Notes: generated by a model not told the origin, from the letters alone. A stretch of DNA of 64,000 bases from OMII01 sp947467385 (GCA_044360075.1 JBIKLA010000016.1:18855-82854), one strand, 5' to 3'; shown: positions 8,663-20,995, numbered from the stretch's first letter. A program made the numbers and translations.

Positions 8663-9442
8663 CTAGCGCAAGCCCTCAGCCGACAGGATGTGGCCAGAGT
8701 GCAGCGCCTCGACGGTCGTGCCGCGCGTGATCAGCAGCGCTCCACTCTCTTCGATGCCGGAATAGATCCCGCGCACGGTGCGCTCACTCACCTCAATTGC
8801 AAGAGCCGTCTGCCCCGGCACGAAGCAGCTTCGCTCCTCCCACTCTGACCGGAACGAGGCGAAGCCCCCCTGTGCCACAAATCGCTCATGACAGCTCCGC
8901 AAGGACGCCCCTAATGCTCCTGCAACGTGCTCTACGGAAAGATCAATGCCCGACACCGCACGCGCCGAGAGCGCCCTTGGCACGTCAGCTGGCGCCTCGA
9001 CGAGATTGAGACCGATGCCAACCAGCACCACCCGCACACCGTCCGACTCCTGAACCTCAATAAGGATACCACCAAGCTTATTAAGATCTCCCGCGCGCAC
9101 TACAACGATGTCGTTGGGCCACTTCAGCCGAACCGGAACGCCGAGCTCCTCCAGCGCAGACGAGATTCCCACTCCGATGGAAAGTGAGTACCCCGTCAGC
9201 TCTGCGGCCATCATGCGTGTGGAGAAGAGAAAAGTGCCCATAAACGCGCCGCCGGTGCCAGACCAGCTTCTGCCCTGCCGCCCGCGTCCCGCCAGCTGCC
9301 GCCTGGCGACAACCAGACCTGCCCCCTCGGCGGAGCCCGCCACCGTCGGCACCTCGCCGCGTGCCACGTCCATGGTCGAGCCGACCTCCTCGTAAAGGCT
9401 AGCAAAAGCGAATCCGGGAAGCGCGAGGGAGCTATGCCGCAT
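8663..9442 (-). CDS. birA: Biotin--[acetyl-CoA-carboxylase] ligase BirA
   Basis: Attaches biotin to carboxylase carrier domains through biotinyl-AMP. The 259-residue protein carries the catalytic loop as GRGRQGRSW (about residues 52-60), the LKWPNDIVV motif and KLGGILIE strand of the active site, and a C-terminal SH3-like domain. The N-terminal winged-helix DNA-binding domain of bifunctional BirA is absent, so this is a ligase only and not a repressor. The gene overlaps nadC by 11 bases and ends the dnaE-permease-nadC-birA run. Confidence 0.94.
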   Translation of the reverse strand: MRHSSLALPGFAFASLYEEVGSTMDVARGEVPTVAGSAEGAGLVVARRQLAGRGRQGRSWSGTGGAFMGTFLFSTRMMAAELTGYSLSIGVGISSALEELGVPVRLKWPNDIVVVRAGDLNKLGGILIEVQESDGVRVVLVGIGLNLVEAPADVPRALSARAVSGIDLSVEHVAGALGASLRSCHERFVAQGGFASFRSEWEERSCFVPGQTALAIEVSERTVRGIYSGIEESGALLITRGTTVEALHSGHILSAEGLR

Positions 9443-10289
9443 AGTAGGTCGTATTGATGCGCATCGAGATGTCGACGTTTGGCGCGTGGGTCGTCAGAAA
9501 TCCCGCCGACACGGCGTCGATACCGAGAGCCTTGAGTGCCGGAAGCCTCTCCTTCGTGATGCCACCCGAGACCTCGATGAGGGGACGATGCGGGGCCGAA
9601 TGCAGAAACGCTAGCGCCTCGCGCAGCGCTGCATCAGAGAAGTTATCCAGCATCAGAATCGTGGGCCGGAACTCAAGCGCCGCCTTGAGCTCATCGAGCG
9701 AGCGCACCTCGACCTCCCAGGGCATGTAGAGGGGCTTCTCCTCAGCGATGCGCGCTAGCGCCCCGCGGACGCCGTGCGAGTGGGCATCGATATGGTTGTT
9801 TTTGACCAGGATCATATCGCCGAGCGAAAGCCGGTGGTTGCTTCCGCCGCCAATAGTGACGGCATACTTGTCGAGCATGCGCCAGCCAGGCATGGTCTTG
9901 CGCGTGTCCAGCACCACCAACCCTCCCGCGGCGGCAACGAAGTTGCGCGTGTTGGTCGCAACACCACTGAGCCTCTGCAGAAAGTTTAGCACCGTCCTCT
10001 CAACCGCCAGTATGTCGCGCGTGCAGCCCTCAAGCTCGACCAAGACCGACTCCGGCTCAACAAACTCGCCGTCACGGCTGCGCTCGCTCACCTCAACAGA
10101 GAACCTTCCCTCATCAATAATCATGGGGACGATCTCAAGCCCGCACACGACGAGCGGCTCACGCGCGATCACGCGCGCGCGAGACTGGTGCTCCCTCGAA
10201 ACCGAGAGCTCGGCAGTGATATCCCCAAGCGCAAGATCTTCCTCTAGCGCTAGCGCAACAAGCTTTCGAACGAGTGGAGAGCCTTTCAT
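9432..10289 (-). CDS. nadC: Nicotinate-nucleotide pyrophosphorylase NadC
   Basis: Converts quinolinate and PRPP to nicotinate mononucleotide in de novo NAD synthesis; the partner nadA lies at 53656 in the same window. The 285-residue protein shows EEDLALGDITAEL near the N-terminus, the LDTRKTMPGWRMLDKYAV active-site segment, GGGSNHRLSLGDMILVKNNH and the SGGITKERL phosphate loop. I start it at ATG 10289 because AAGGAGGAAC, a near-perfect ribosome binding site, lies just upstream; the longer frame from 10412 would overlap the permease gene with a non-family N-terminus. Confidence 0.96.
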   Translation of the reverse strand: MKGSPLVRKLVALALEEDLALGDITAELSVSREHQSRARVIAREPLVVCGLEIVPMIIDEGRFSVEVSERSRDGEFVEPESVLVELEGCTRDILAVERTVLNFLQRLSGVATNTRNFVAAAGGLVVLDTRKTMPGWRMLDKYAVTIGGGSNHRLSLGDMILVKNNHIDAHSHGVRGALARIAEEKPLYMPWEVEVRSLDELKAALEFRPTILMLDNFSDAALREALAFLHSAPHRPLIEVSGGITKERLPALKALGIDAVSAGFLTTHAPNVDISMRINTTYYAA

Positions 10290-10302
10290 GCCGTGTTCCT
10301 CC

Positions 10303-11406
10303 TTAGCGATTGAGCACCCATTGAATTCCGTGCCGCCCAAGCACCTTGCACGTGGCCGCAACCGGCACGGCAAGAAACAGCCCAAGAAGCCCAAAGAGCT
10401 GGCCCCCGGCATACAGCGACAGCATAATCACGAGCGGAGAGAGGCCAACCGTCTCGCCGATAATGAGGGGCGTTATAATGGCACCCTCAAGCCCCTGCAC
10501 GATAGCGAAGACGAGCCACACCCACAGCACATGCTGAAAATCGCCAAAGGTCACGAGCGCCATGAGCGAGCTGAGAAGGAGGCCTGAAATCGTACCCACA
10601 TATGGAATCAGGTTACCGAACCCCGTCACAAACCCGAGAAGCAGCCACAGGTCAACGCCGATGACCCCTAGCCCGACCGAATAGAGAACAAACAGGATCG
10701 AGCACACGATCACCTGCCCGCGAACAAACGACGAGACGTAGAGATCAATCTCGCGGCTGACCGACGCCACCCGCTCGCGCTTCATAATCGGGAAGAGGCT
10801 CAGGAAAAAGGCGTGGAGGCGCGGCAGGTCGATCGCGAGGTAGAAGACGATAAAGGGCAGGAGCGCTAGGTTGATGAGGGTGAGCACCTGGTTGTACCCG
10901 CGCGTGATGGTGTTCAGCAGCGCGGTCCCGAGCCCCTTGACAGTATCTCCGCTAACCGAACTCCAAGCCGTCGGGAGCGACGCAACGAGGTCATCGACGC
11001 TCTCACTACTGCGGAGGGGCTCCGGAAGGACTTCGCGCAGGCGATACACAAAGGGCAGCAGGCGTTGCCTCCCGAGATCAAGGTACTGGTTAAGGTTCAC
11101 GCTGAGCTTCTCAAACTCTTCAACGAGCGACGGAATTGCGGTCACTGCCAGCAGCCCGAGACCCGCCGCAAACGACCCGAAGACGATCCAGAAACCCATG
11201 AAGCGCGATATGCCCCTGCGCTCAAGCCGCTCCAGGAGCGGATCGAAGGCGTAGCCGATGAAGTACCCAAGCACGAGGAGCATCGCAAGCTCCTTGAGCC
11301 TTACCAGGAGCCACAGCACCCCAGCGGCAAAAATGAGGGTTAAAACCCAGGCCGGCGGCAAGAGCCTCGACCTGCTGTAGCCATTTGAGGATAGAGCGTT
11401 CGGCAT
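10303..11406 (-). CDS. AI-2E family permease (PerM/YdiK-like)
   Basis: Polytopic membrane protein of the AI-2 exporter family, which includes ion antiporters and proposed autoinducer exporters; the substrate here is unknown. The product has paired N-terminal helices (WVLTLIFAAGVLWLL), the conserved cytoplasmic loop region, the motif LNLALLPFIVFYLAIDL and the family signature YVGTISGLLLSSLMAL near the C-terminal third. The ATG at 11406 lies seven bases after the dnaE stop; an in-frame TTG at 11421 would overlap dnaE. The gap to nadC is 13 bases, so the gene is part of one operon. Confidence 0.85.
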   Translation of the reverse strand: MPNALSSNGYSRSRLLPPAWVLTLIFAAGVLWLLVRLKELAMLLVLGYFIGYAFDPLLERLERRGISRFMGFWIVFGSFAAGLGLLAVTAIPSLVEEFEKLSVNLNQYLDLGRQRLLPFVYRLREVLPEPLRSSESVDDLVASLPTAWSSVSGDTVKGLGTALLNTITRGYNQVLTLINLALLPFIVFYLAIDLPRLHAFFLSLFPIMKRERVASVSREIDLYVSSFVRGQVIVCSILFVLYSVGLGVIGVDLWLLLGFVTGFGNLIPYVGTISGLLLSSLMALVTFGDFQHVLWVWLVFAIVQGLEGAIITPLIIGETVGLSPLVIMLSLYAGGQLFGLLGLFLAVPVAATCKVLGRHGIQWVLNR

Positions 11407-11413
11407 AGGGGCA

Positions 11414-14400
11414 TCACACAAAACTTAAGACGGGGCGGCCAAAGATCTGCTCAACTTCTTCGCACAGGGTCTCTGAAGGAACTACGCACACGGGGGAGTT
11501 GGCGCTATCACGAAGCACGATGGAGACCTCTCCCTCATCGAGCTGCAGGCGCACCTTGACTGGGCACGTGCCCGTGTGGCGCTGGAAAAGCGACTGCACG
11601 CGCGGCAGCCGAGTATCGATGTCGTCGCTCGCTGTCAGTAGCAGGAATCCCTGCGTTGCGCTGCGGTCACGCAGGGCTATGAGGGACTCGATCTTTTCGA
11701 CGATGAGCGCACAGCGCTCGGCTGACACGTCAGCGCGTCCGGAGATGAGAACCGGATCATCAGCCACGAGCAGGTTCTGCACCTGCCGATACGTGTCGGG
11801 CCACACGATCGAGTCGATTGTTCCAAGCCAATCCTCAAGCGCAAAGGTCGCGTAACGGTCGCCCTTCTTAGTGTTCTTGAGCTTCAAGGCCGTCACAACG
11901 CCGCCTACCCGCACCTCCTTAACCCTGCCCGCCTTTACGTCCGCTGTCGACTTTGCGCCAAGGCGCTTAAGGTCTCCACGAAACTTCTCAAGCGGGTGGC
12001 CGGAGATGTAGAAGCCAAGCGCTTCACGCTCGTAGGCGAGCTTTTGGTTGACGGGCCACTCAGGAAGCGTAAAAGGCCGCTTCGGAACGACAGGGCGCGA
12101 GGCCGTGCCCCCAAAGAGCGACATCTGGTTCGGATCCGCGTTCTTCTGCGAGGCGAAGATCCTGAGCAGCTCCTCAATCCGCTCAAACATTTCCCGGCGC
12201 GGAACCTTCGAGAAGTCGAGCCCGCCGCTGCACACCAGGTTCTCAAAGACACGCTTATTGACGTTGTGCAGGTCGACCCGCGCAATCAGGTCCTCAAGGT
12301 CTGTGAAGGGCCCGGACTCGCGCGCAGCGAGAATAGCCTCAACAGCCTTCTGTCCCGTTCCCTTGACGGCCTCAAGGCCAAACAAGATCTGTGAGCCCTC
12401 AACGGTAAAGCCTGCCGAGCTGCGGTTGACGTCCGGCGGCAATACAGCAATCGCCTGCTTCCGGCACTCGTTGAAGTTCTTGAAGGTCTTGTCGCTGTCC
12501 TCCATGTCGTGCGTCATGAGGGCCGCCATGAACTCCACGCCGTAGTGAGCCTTGAGGTAGGCGGTCTCGAACGACACGAGCGCATACGCAGCCGTGTGGC
12601 TTCGGTTGAAGCCGTAGCGGGCGAAGGTCTCCATCTGCTGGAAGATCTCATCCGCAAGGCGCTTCTCGATTCCGCGCTCTACTGCCCCTGACACGAAGCG
12701 GGTCTTTTGGCGCGCCATCTCCTCGGGATCTTTCTTTCCCATCGCCTTACGCAGGATGTCAGCCTCGCCGAGCGAGTAGCCTGAAAGCGCCCGCGCAAGT
12801 TGCATGATCTGCTCTTGGTAGAGAATTACACCGTAGGTGTCCGCGAGGATGTCCTTCATCACCGGATGCAGGTACGCAATCGGCTCGCGCCCGTGCTTAC
12901 GCTCAATGTACCTGTCGACCATCCCCGCATCGAGCGGGCCCGGGCGATAGAGGGCGAGGATAGCCACGATGTCATCGAAGCAGCTGGGCTTGAGGCGCAT
13001 CACCATCTCGGTGATGCCGCTCGACTCGAGCTGGAATACGCCGGTTGTGTTTCCACGCGCGAGGAGCGCGTAGGTCTTCTGGTCCTCAAGGGGCAGGAGG
13101 TTAAGGTCAAGCTTTACGCCTCTGCTCTCCTCGATGATCTTGAGCGCGGTGTGCAGCACCGTGAGGGTCTTGAGCCCAAGGAAGTCAAACTTCACCAGCC
13201 CGACCTTCTCGACGTACGTCATCGAATACTGCGTGACGTCGTTGCCGTCTTTATCGACCATCATCGGCAGGAGCTCATCGAGGGGTCTGTCGCCGATCAC
13301 AACGCCCGCAGCGTGGGTCGATGAGTGACGCGTGAGCCCCTCTAGCTTAAGGGCTAGCTCAATAAGCTGACTTCCCTCACCGGCTGCATATTCAGCCAGC
13401 CTGGGCTCCATCTTAAGGGCCTCGGAGAGGGGATAGTCGAAGCCCTGGCGAGGCGCCGGAACAAGCTGCGCAACGCGATCGGTCTCCGCGTAGCTCATGC
13501 CGAGTGCTCGGCCCACGTCCTTGATGGCAGCCTTGGCCTTGAGGGTTCCAAACGTTGCTATCTGGGCAACACGGTCCTTGCCGTACTTCTCTACGACGTA
13601 CTTAATGACCTGCGCCCGGCCATTAATGCAGAAGTCAACGTCGATATCAGGCATGCTGATGCGCTCTGGATTGAGGAAGCGCTCGAAGAAGAGCTTATTC
13701 GTTATCGGGTCAACCTCGGTGATGCGCAGGGCGTACGCCACAAGAGATCCAGCAACCGAGCCGCGGCCAGGGCCTACCGGAATACTGTTGTCCTTGGCCC
13801 AAACGATGAAGTCTGCCACCACCAGGAAGTATCCGGCGAAGCCCATCTTGCCGATAAGGGCGATCTCTTCCTCCAGGCGGTCGTCATAGGCCTGGGCAAG
13901 CGCTGAGGTCCAATTGCCCAACACGCTGAGGGACTCGATGCGCTTGGCGAGCCCCTCGCGCGCCAGCGAAGCCATTATTTCGTTCAGCGGGCGGGGATCC
14001 TCCGTCTTGAACTCGGGCATGAAGTACGTCTTGGTGTCGAACCCGAAGTCGCACTGCGATGCGATCAGCCCAGAGTTGCGGATTGCCTCTGGTGCCTCCT
14101 TGATGGCGCTCATCTCCTCAAGCATCTCAGACTCAGTCTTAAGGTGCAGGCTGAAGCCTTCGTGCCGCAGCCGGTCCGGATCGAGCACGGTCTTTCCTGT
14201 GGAGATGCACATGAGCACCTCCTGCGCAAAGTGGTCGTCACTCTGGAGATAGTGGCAATCCGTTGTTGCCACGAGCGGCACCCCCATGGTCTTGGCCATG
14301 TCGATGACCGCCTGGTTGTGCTTCTGCTGCTCCTTAATCGGGTGCGGCTGGAGCTCGAGGTAGTAGCGGTCCTTAAAGACGCGCTGGTAAAACTCAACGA

Positions 14401-14878
14401 CTTCTTTGGCGCCGCGAAAGTCATCAAGCTCCGTGGCTGACGCAAGCTCTCCGGCCAGGCAGCCGCTCAGGACGATCAGCCCCTCCGAGTAGCGCTCAAG
14501 AAGCTCGTGGTCCACGCGAGGCTTAAAGTAGAACCCCTCGCGGTACGCCATGCTTGAGAGCTTGCATAGGTTTTGGTATCCCGCCTTGTTCGCCGCCAGG
14601 ACGGTCAGGTGACAGGTGCCGGCTCCTCCCTGCGCACGCATGCGGCGCTCATGCCGCGAGCCCGGCGTGACGTAGAGTTCACATCCGATGATCGGCTTGA
14701 TGCCGATCTTCTTGGCCTCGGAGTAGAACTCAACGGCGCCGTGCATGTTGCCGTGATCGGTCATGGCGATCGCCGGCTGCCCGAGCTGCGCCGCGCGCTG
14801 TAGCACATTAGGGAGCTTGTTTGCCCCATCAAGCAGGCTGTACTGGGTGTGAAGGTGAAGATGGACGAACTGCGACAC
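11414..14878 (-). CDS. dnaE: DNA polymerase III alpha subunit DnaE
   Basis: Replicative DNA polymerase catalytic subunit. The 1154-residue protein has the N-terminal PHP domain (HLHLHTQYSLLDG, residues 6-18), the palm motif PDIDVDFCINGR with two catalytic aspartates near residue 410, the GVILYQEQIMQLA and FNRSHTAAYALVSF segments, and C-terminal HhH and OB domains (GVVTALKLKNTKKGDRYATF). The length is normal for the DnaE1 type. The start is GTG at 14878. It heads the dnaE-permease-nadC-birA run; sbcB lies 117 bases upstream on the same strand, so a DNA polymerase and a 3'-5' exonuclease are neighbours. Confidence 0.97.
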   Translation of the reverse strand: MSQFVHLHLHTQYSLLDGANKLPNVLQRAAQLGQPAIAMTDHGNMHGAVEFYSEAKKIGIKPIIGCELYVTPGSRHERRMRAQGGAGTCHLTVLAANKAGYQNLCKLSSMAYREGFYFKPRVDHELLERYSEGLIVLSGCLAGELASATELDDFRGAKEVVEFYQRVFKDRYYLELQPHPIKEQQKHNQAVIDMAKTMGVPLVATTDCHYLQSDDHFAQEVLMCISTGKTVLDPDRLRHEGFSLHLKTESEMLEEMSAIKEAPEAIRNSGLIASQCDFGFDTKTYFMPEFKTEDPRPLNEIMASLAREGLAKRIESLSVLGNWTSALAQAYDDRLEEEIALIGKMGFAGYFLVVADFIVWAKDNSIPVGPGRGSVAGSLVAYALRITEVDPITNKLFFERFLNPERISMPDIDVDFCINGRAQVIKYVVEKYGKDRVAQIATFGTLKAKAAIKDVGRALGMSYAETDRVAQLVPAPRQGFDYPLSEALKMEPRLAEYAAGEGSQLIELALKLEGLTRHSSTHAAGVVIGDRPLDELLPMMVDKDGNDVTQYSMTYVEKVGLVKFDFLGLKTLTVLHTALKIIEESRGVKLDLNLLPLEDQKTYALLARGNTTGVFQLESSGITEMVMRLKPSCFDDIVAILALYRPGPLDAGMVDRYIERKHGREPIAYLHPVMKDILADTYGVILYQEQIMQLARALSGYSLGEADILRKAMGKKDPEEMARQKTRFVSGAVERGIEKRLADEIFQQMETFARYGFNRSHTAAYALVSFETAYLKAHYGVEFMAALMTHDMEDSDKTFKNFNECRKQAIAVLPPDVNRSSAGFTVEGSQILFGLEAVKGTGQKAVEAILAARESGPFTDLEDLIARVDLHNVNKRVFENLVCSGGLDFSKVPRREMFERIEELLRIFASQKNADPNQMSLFGGTASRPVVPKRPFTLPEWPVNQKLAYEREALGFYISGHPLEKFRGDLKRLGAKSTADVKAGRVKEVRVGGVVTALKLKNTKKGDRYATFALEDWLGTIDSIVWPDTYRQVQNLLVADDPVLISGRADVSAERCALIVEKIESLIALRDRSATQGFLLLTASDDIDTRLPRVQSLFQRHTGTCPVKVRLQLDEGEVSIVLRDSANSPVCVVPSETLCEEVEQIFGRPVLSFV

Positions 14879-14927
14879 TGCGCCTCAGGAGTAGAAGAAT
14901 ACGATACGCCGGACCCGGAGATACTAC

Positions 14928-14991
14928 CCCTGGGGGGCATCCCGCTCAAGCGTATGTGTGAGCCCTCACGACACTTTTTGGGCCCCCAGGG
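14928..14991. repeat. Long inverted repeat between sbcB and dnaE
   Basis: CCCTGGGGGGC (14928-14938) can pair with GCCCCCAGGG (14982-14991) with one bulged G. The loop holds a second small hairpin, GTGAG/CTCAC (14958-14969). In the minus-strand transcript this lies after the sbcB stop and before the dnaE start, so it could be an attenuator, processing site or weak terminator. Confidence 0.5.
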
Positions 14992-14995
14992 AGGC

Positions 14996-16411
14996 TCAGG
15001 CGACCCCCGAGATAGGAGCCGTTTTCCATGAGGTGACGAGCTCGCTCCCAGCCACCTGAAAGACCTCAGATTGGCGATAGAAGCTCTCAAGGGAGTCCAG
15101 GAGCTTGAGGTCTTCGCTTTTCCCCGCGATGGCGGCGGCATCCTTGCTTCGAGCCAAAGAGTTAACCATGTCCTGAAGGGTTACGTGGTGGGTTCCCTCC
15201 TGCTGATCCCGGTCTTCAACGGTTCGGGCCAGCTGCATCTCCCCCCCGTAGCGGTATAAGACATAGCGCTTGAAGGTATCCCGATTGGCTTTGACCGAGA
15301 GGTCGAGCTCTGGGGCTACAAGCCTGTAGCGGGTAAAAAGCACCCGCGCCTCTGGCGCCGCAAGCTCCGCCAAGACCTCCTTACGCCCTTCCCGAACCGC
15401 CTGGCAGAACAGGTCAAGGGCCTGGAAGTCGAGCCTATAGATATCCTGCTCGACGTCGCACGTGGTCTTCTGAAAGAAATTTGACAGGGTCACCCCGCTA
15501 AACTGCTTGATCGCCGCCCTCGCCAGCGAATGAAGCTCCCTGTCTTGCGAAGCCTGCGTCGAGACGAAGAAGGCGTTCTTCTGGGCCGAGCGCCACCTTA
15601 TCGCGGAGGGATCCCGATGGTTTGCGTATCGGTCTAGGTCGATCCACAGGGCGCGCTTGTGATCGCAAACCAGAAGAGTAAAGGAGCCCTCGCTCGCGAA
15701 GTCAGTCGAGGCAAGGTCGTACTCGACCTCCTGGACCGTGTATACCGCACCAGTGCCGGCCGTCGAGTGAAGCTTCAGGCCCTCGTACGGCTCGTACGTG
15801 GCAACATCAAGCCCGGCCTCGCGTTTGAGCCAGCGAGCGACCTCAATAGTCAGAACCACATCTGCCTTCGACTCGTGTGCCTGAACGCCATCAAGCAGCC
15901 CAAGCGCCCTCCCCACCGTCTCTAGCGAAAGCGAGAGTTTTTTCTCGCCCGCGCGCGCACTGCGCACCTTGGCTCGGAAGGGCTCGCACGAGAGGTACCC
16001 CTTCTGCACCACGTGCAGAAGGTCGCGAGGCATAAGCTTTTGGCGATAGTATGGGTTATACCCGTTGCGGATGAGACTTGTACGAAGGAACGGCAAGTCG
16101 AAGCGCGATGAGTTGTACCCAACAAACGACACAGCCCCCTTAGCGCGCTGGATGCACCCAGCCAGGAACGCATCGATGCGCTTCATGGCATCGCGCTCAT
16201 GATCCATGGCTATCTTCTGGTGCTCGATCACGTCGGTGCGATTAGCGAGGATCGCGCCCGCCTCCGGAAGCTGCAGTCGGGATATGCGCACAAGCCCGCT
16301 CAGCTCGTCGATCGGATTCAGGTCATCATCAACCAGGATGAAGCAGTAGTTAAGAATCTGGCCAACCGTGTTGCGGTCCGAGGTTTCCAGATCATAGAAA
16401 ATCGAGTACAT
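14996..16411 (-). CDS. sbcB: Exonuclease I (SbcB-like), 3'-5' single-strand DNA exonuclease
   Basis: Degrades single-stranded DNA from the 3' end in repair and recombination. The 471-residue protein has the DnaQ-fold exonuclease at the N-terminus: FYDLETSD (Exo I, acidic pair), FVGYNSSRFDLPFLR (Exo II) and HESKADV near residue 180 (Exo III type), followed by the SH3-like and helical domains typical of ExoI. The length matches the E. coli enzyme (475 residues). In the first motif D-x-E is kept. It lies between sucA (60-base gap) and dnaE and may be cotranscribed with either. Confidence 0.88.
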   Translation of the reverse strand: MYSIFYDLETSDRNTVGQILNYCFILVDDDLNPIDELSGLVRISRLQLPEAGAILANRTDVIEHQKIAMDHERDAMKRIDAFLAGCIQRAKGAVSFVGYNSSRFDLPFLRTSLIRNGYNPYYRQKLMPRDLLHVVQKGYLSCEPFRAKVRSARAGEKKLSLSLETVGRALGLLDGVQAHESKADVVLTIEVARWLKREAGLDVATYEPYEGLKLHSTAGTGAVYTVQEVEYDLASTDFASEGSFTLLVCDHKRALWIDLDRYANHRDPSAIRWRSAQKNAFFVSTQASQDRELHSLARAAIKQFSGVTLSNFFQKTTCDVEQDIYRLDFQALDLFCQAVREGRKEVLAELAAPEARVLFTRYRLVAPELDLSVKANRDTFKRYVLYRYGGEMQLARTVEDRDQQEGTHHVTLQDMVNSLARSKDAAAIAGKSEDLKLLDSLESFYRQSEVFQVAGSELVTSWKTAPISGVA

Positions 16412-16471
16412 GGCGAGGACTCTACACCAAGATGGCGCTCGACTGCCAAGCCAATATGGTCCAGGACCGAA

Positions 16472-19207
<2,736 letters not shown>

Positions 19208-19232
19208 AGTTACCAAGTGTATCTAGCAATTT

Positions 19233-19319
19233 GAGGCGTAAAGCCTACCAGATTGCAGGGGGTCGGTTAAAGTCCCCTAGAAGGGGGATCGGGAGCTCTT
19301 GCAATTAACTTAACCCCCC
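19233..19319. promoter_or_regulatory. Structured leader upstream of sucA
   Basis: Several inverted repeats are packed into the 130 bases before sucA. AGGC/GCCT (19233-19246) and CCCCT/AGGGG (around 19274-19288) form local hairpins. GGTTAA (19265-19270) can pair with TTAACC (19310-19315), flanked by runs of G and C. ATTGCA (19252-19257) can pair with TGCAAT (about 19300-19305) in a crossing, mutually exclusive way. Alternative pairing is typical of attenuators, but the upstream part could also be the terminator of the preceding gene. Confidence 0.35.
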
Positions 19320-19336
19320 GAATCTCCTTATATCAG

Positions 19337-20263
19337 CTAGCCGCTAGTCTTGCTGGACGTGGCCATCATGCCGGCCACCGCAATCGCCTGCAGGTTGTGC
19401 GCCTCGCCCAACAGCAGCGGCGCCTGCTGCCTAATTCGGGTCTGCAGCTCCTCCGCCACCGATGCTGCCGTGGCGTTACTGGGTATTGAGCTTGAGAGGT
19501 CGAGCATCGCAAGGCCAACGACCCTCACCAGATTGAGGTTGCGCCCGACGACCTCCGATGCGTCATCGAGCGCCTTGATGTTAGAATCGAGCAGCTCGCG
19601 AAGATTCCTCATCTTTGCCCTCACCGCTGAGAACCCTCCCGTCGGCTCCTCCGCCAGCGGATCTTCGGGATCGGTCACTGCCCGCTTGAGTGACGAGAGG
19701 AATTCAACTTTTGGGACCAGGTTCGCGCTTGAAGTAACGTTGCCCTGGCTGTCGACTCGCGAGTCGGTCAACGGCGTTATCTTCTTGAACGCAATCTCAA
19801 GCTCGTCAACGTTCTGCTGCTCCAGCCCAGCTCTTGAGAGAAACGCCGAAACATCCGCAGGGTCAAACACGTCTGTTTTTTGCTCAGCGGTCTCCTTCAG
19901 AAGCCGATTAAAGTCGCGTGAGAGCGCTGTAAAAGATGCCTGCAGCCGCTTGGCCTTGCCTGCTGTCACGCCCGATCGCGCCGCGTCTCCCACTACCTCG
20001 TCGAGCTTTCCAACGATCTCCAGGAGCTTCTCGTTAGCCGCGCGGGCGATGTTGATAACCGAGATGCCGTTGTTGAGGAGCTGCGAGCCGGCGCCGAAGT
20101 CGCGCGCGCCACTACGCAAGCCGCTTGAGAGCGACACCTGGGTCTTCTGCCCCAGAGAGGTTCCAGTGGAACTAGAGAAGGACGACGAGGCGGATGTCCC
20201 GGCCTGGGTTATCGCCTTGATGAAGCCCTCGTTGACTATTCTGCTGAGTGAGGTAACGGCCAT
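19337..20263 (-). CDS. Flagellin-like protein
   Basis: About 308 residues, predicted helical at both ends. The N-terminal region (residues 30-110) follows the flagellin pattern: SLSSGLRSGARDFGAGSQLL, then a NGISVINIARAANEKL segment matching the flagellin NDGIS-x-AQTAEGAL stretch. The C-terminal 40 residues (TRIRQQAPLLLGEAHNLQ) resemble the flagellin end IL-QQA-x-x-x-LAQAN. The middle domain is short and variable. ATG 20263 with GCGAGAG upstream is preferred over the start at 20293. No other flagellar gene is nearby, so it may be a minor flagellin, a secreted relative or an orphan. The likeness is by eye and needs a profile search. Confidence 0.6.
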   Translation of the reverse strand: MAVTSLSRIVNEGFIKAITQAGTSASSSFSSSTGTSLGQKTQVSLSSGLRSGARDFGAGSQLLNNGISVINIARAANEKLLEIVGKLDEVVGDAARSGVTAGKAKRLQASFTALSRDFNRLLKETAEQKTDVFDPADVSAFLSRAGLEQQNVDELEIAFKKITPLTDSRVDSQGNVTSSANLVPKVEFLSSLKRAVTDPEDPLAEEPTGGFSAVRAKMRNLRELLDSNIKALDDASEVVGRNLNLVRVVGLAMLDLSSSIPSNATAASVAEELQTRIRQQAPLLLGEAHNLQAIAVAGMMATSSKTSG

Positions 20264-20329
20264 ATGCTCTCGCTGACCGTTTAGATGAGGCACCCAAGGT
20301 CAATGCTTCGGCAAAGGAGGAACGTTTTT

Positions 20330-20995
20330 TCAGGGGTCAAGCGCTTCGCCAAGTACCCCAAATAACCAGGCTTTTAGAGCTCGTGTGCCCTCGACACCCA
20401 CTTTATGGCCGACCTCATCCTCAACCAGGGTGACATCGAGCCCAAGCCCCCCAAACAAAGCCGCGCTCTGCCGCGCCCGCTCTATCGAGATAACCTCGTC
20501 CTTGGTGCCATGGGCGATTAAGACTTTTGGGCTGCCTCGCACAGCAACGGCCCCGTCAGGCTTGGGGGCGAAGCCGGCCAGAAGTCCGAGCCCATTTAGC
20601 GCCACGTCGCCGAACAGGAGCGCGCTCGCCAGAAGCACCGCGCCCTGCGAGAAGCCAAGAGCGACAGTACACGAGGGCGCTAGCCCCTCAAGCTCTACGA
20701 AGCGCTCAAGCGCAAAGGAGAGACGTTTCGAGGCGGCGCTGATTGCGTCGCGCTTTGAGCCGCTTTCCTCTAAATCCCACCAGCTAAAGCCCCCAATGGG
20801 GTCCGCAAGGAAGCCCTGAAACGCAACTACCGCCGCCCCCTTGGGGATGCATCGGTCAAAGGACCACATCACCTCGCGGCTGCCAGCTCGGCCATGCACC
20901 AGCACAACAAGCGGCGAACGCGCGCTCGAGCCGGGGCGGTTGATGAACGAGAGCCCCACATACTCCTCAGCCGCGGTAGTGGACGGGATACGCAT
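20330..20995 (-). CDS. Phospholipase/carboxylesterase-type alpha/beta hydrolase
   Basis: Serine hydrolase of the esterase YpfH / acyl-protein thioesterase group, with 221 residues. The oxyanion strand VVLVHGRAG (residues 29-37), the nucleophile elbow GFSQGA (about 113-118, Ser nucleophile), the acid in GTKDEV and the His in EVGHKVG near the C-terminus make a complete catalytic triad. There is no signal peptide, so it acts in the cytoplasm. It lies 66 bases upstream of the flagellin-like gene on the same strand; a functional link is not evident. Confidence 0.85.
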   Translation of the reverse strand: MRIPSTTAAEEYVGLSFINRPGSSARSPLVVLVHGRAGSREVMWSFDRCIPKGAAVVAFQGFLADPIGGFSWWDLEESGSKRDAISAASKRLSFALERFVELEGLAPSCTVALGFSQGAVLLASALLFGDVALNGLGLLAGFAPKPDGAVAVRGSPKVLIAHGTKDEVISIERARQSAALFGGLGLDVTLVEDEVGHKVGVEGTRALKAWLFGVLGEALDP

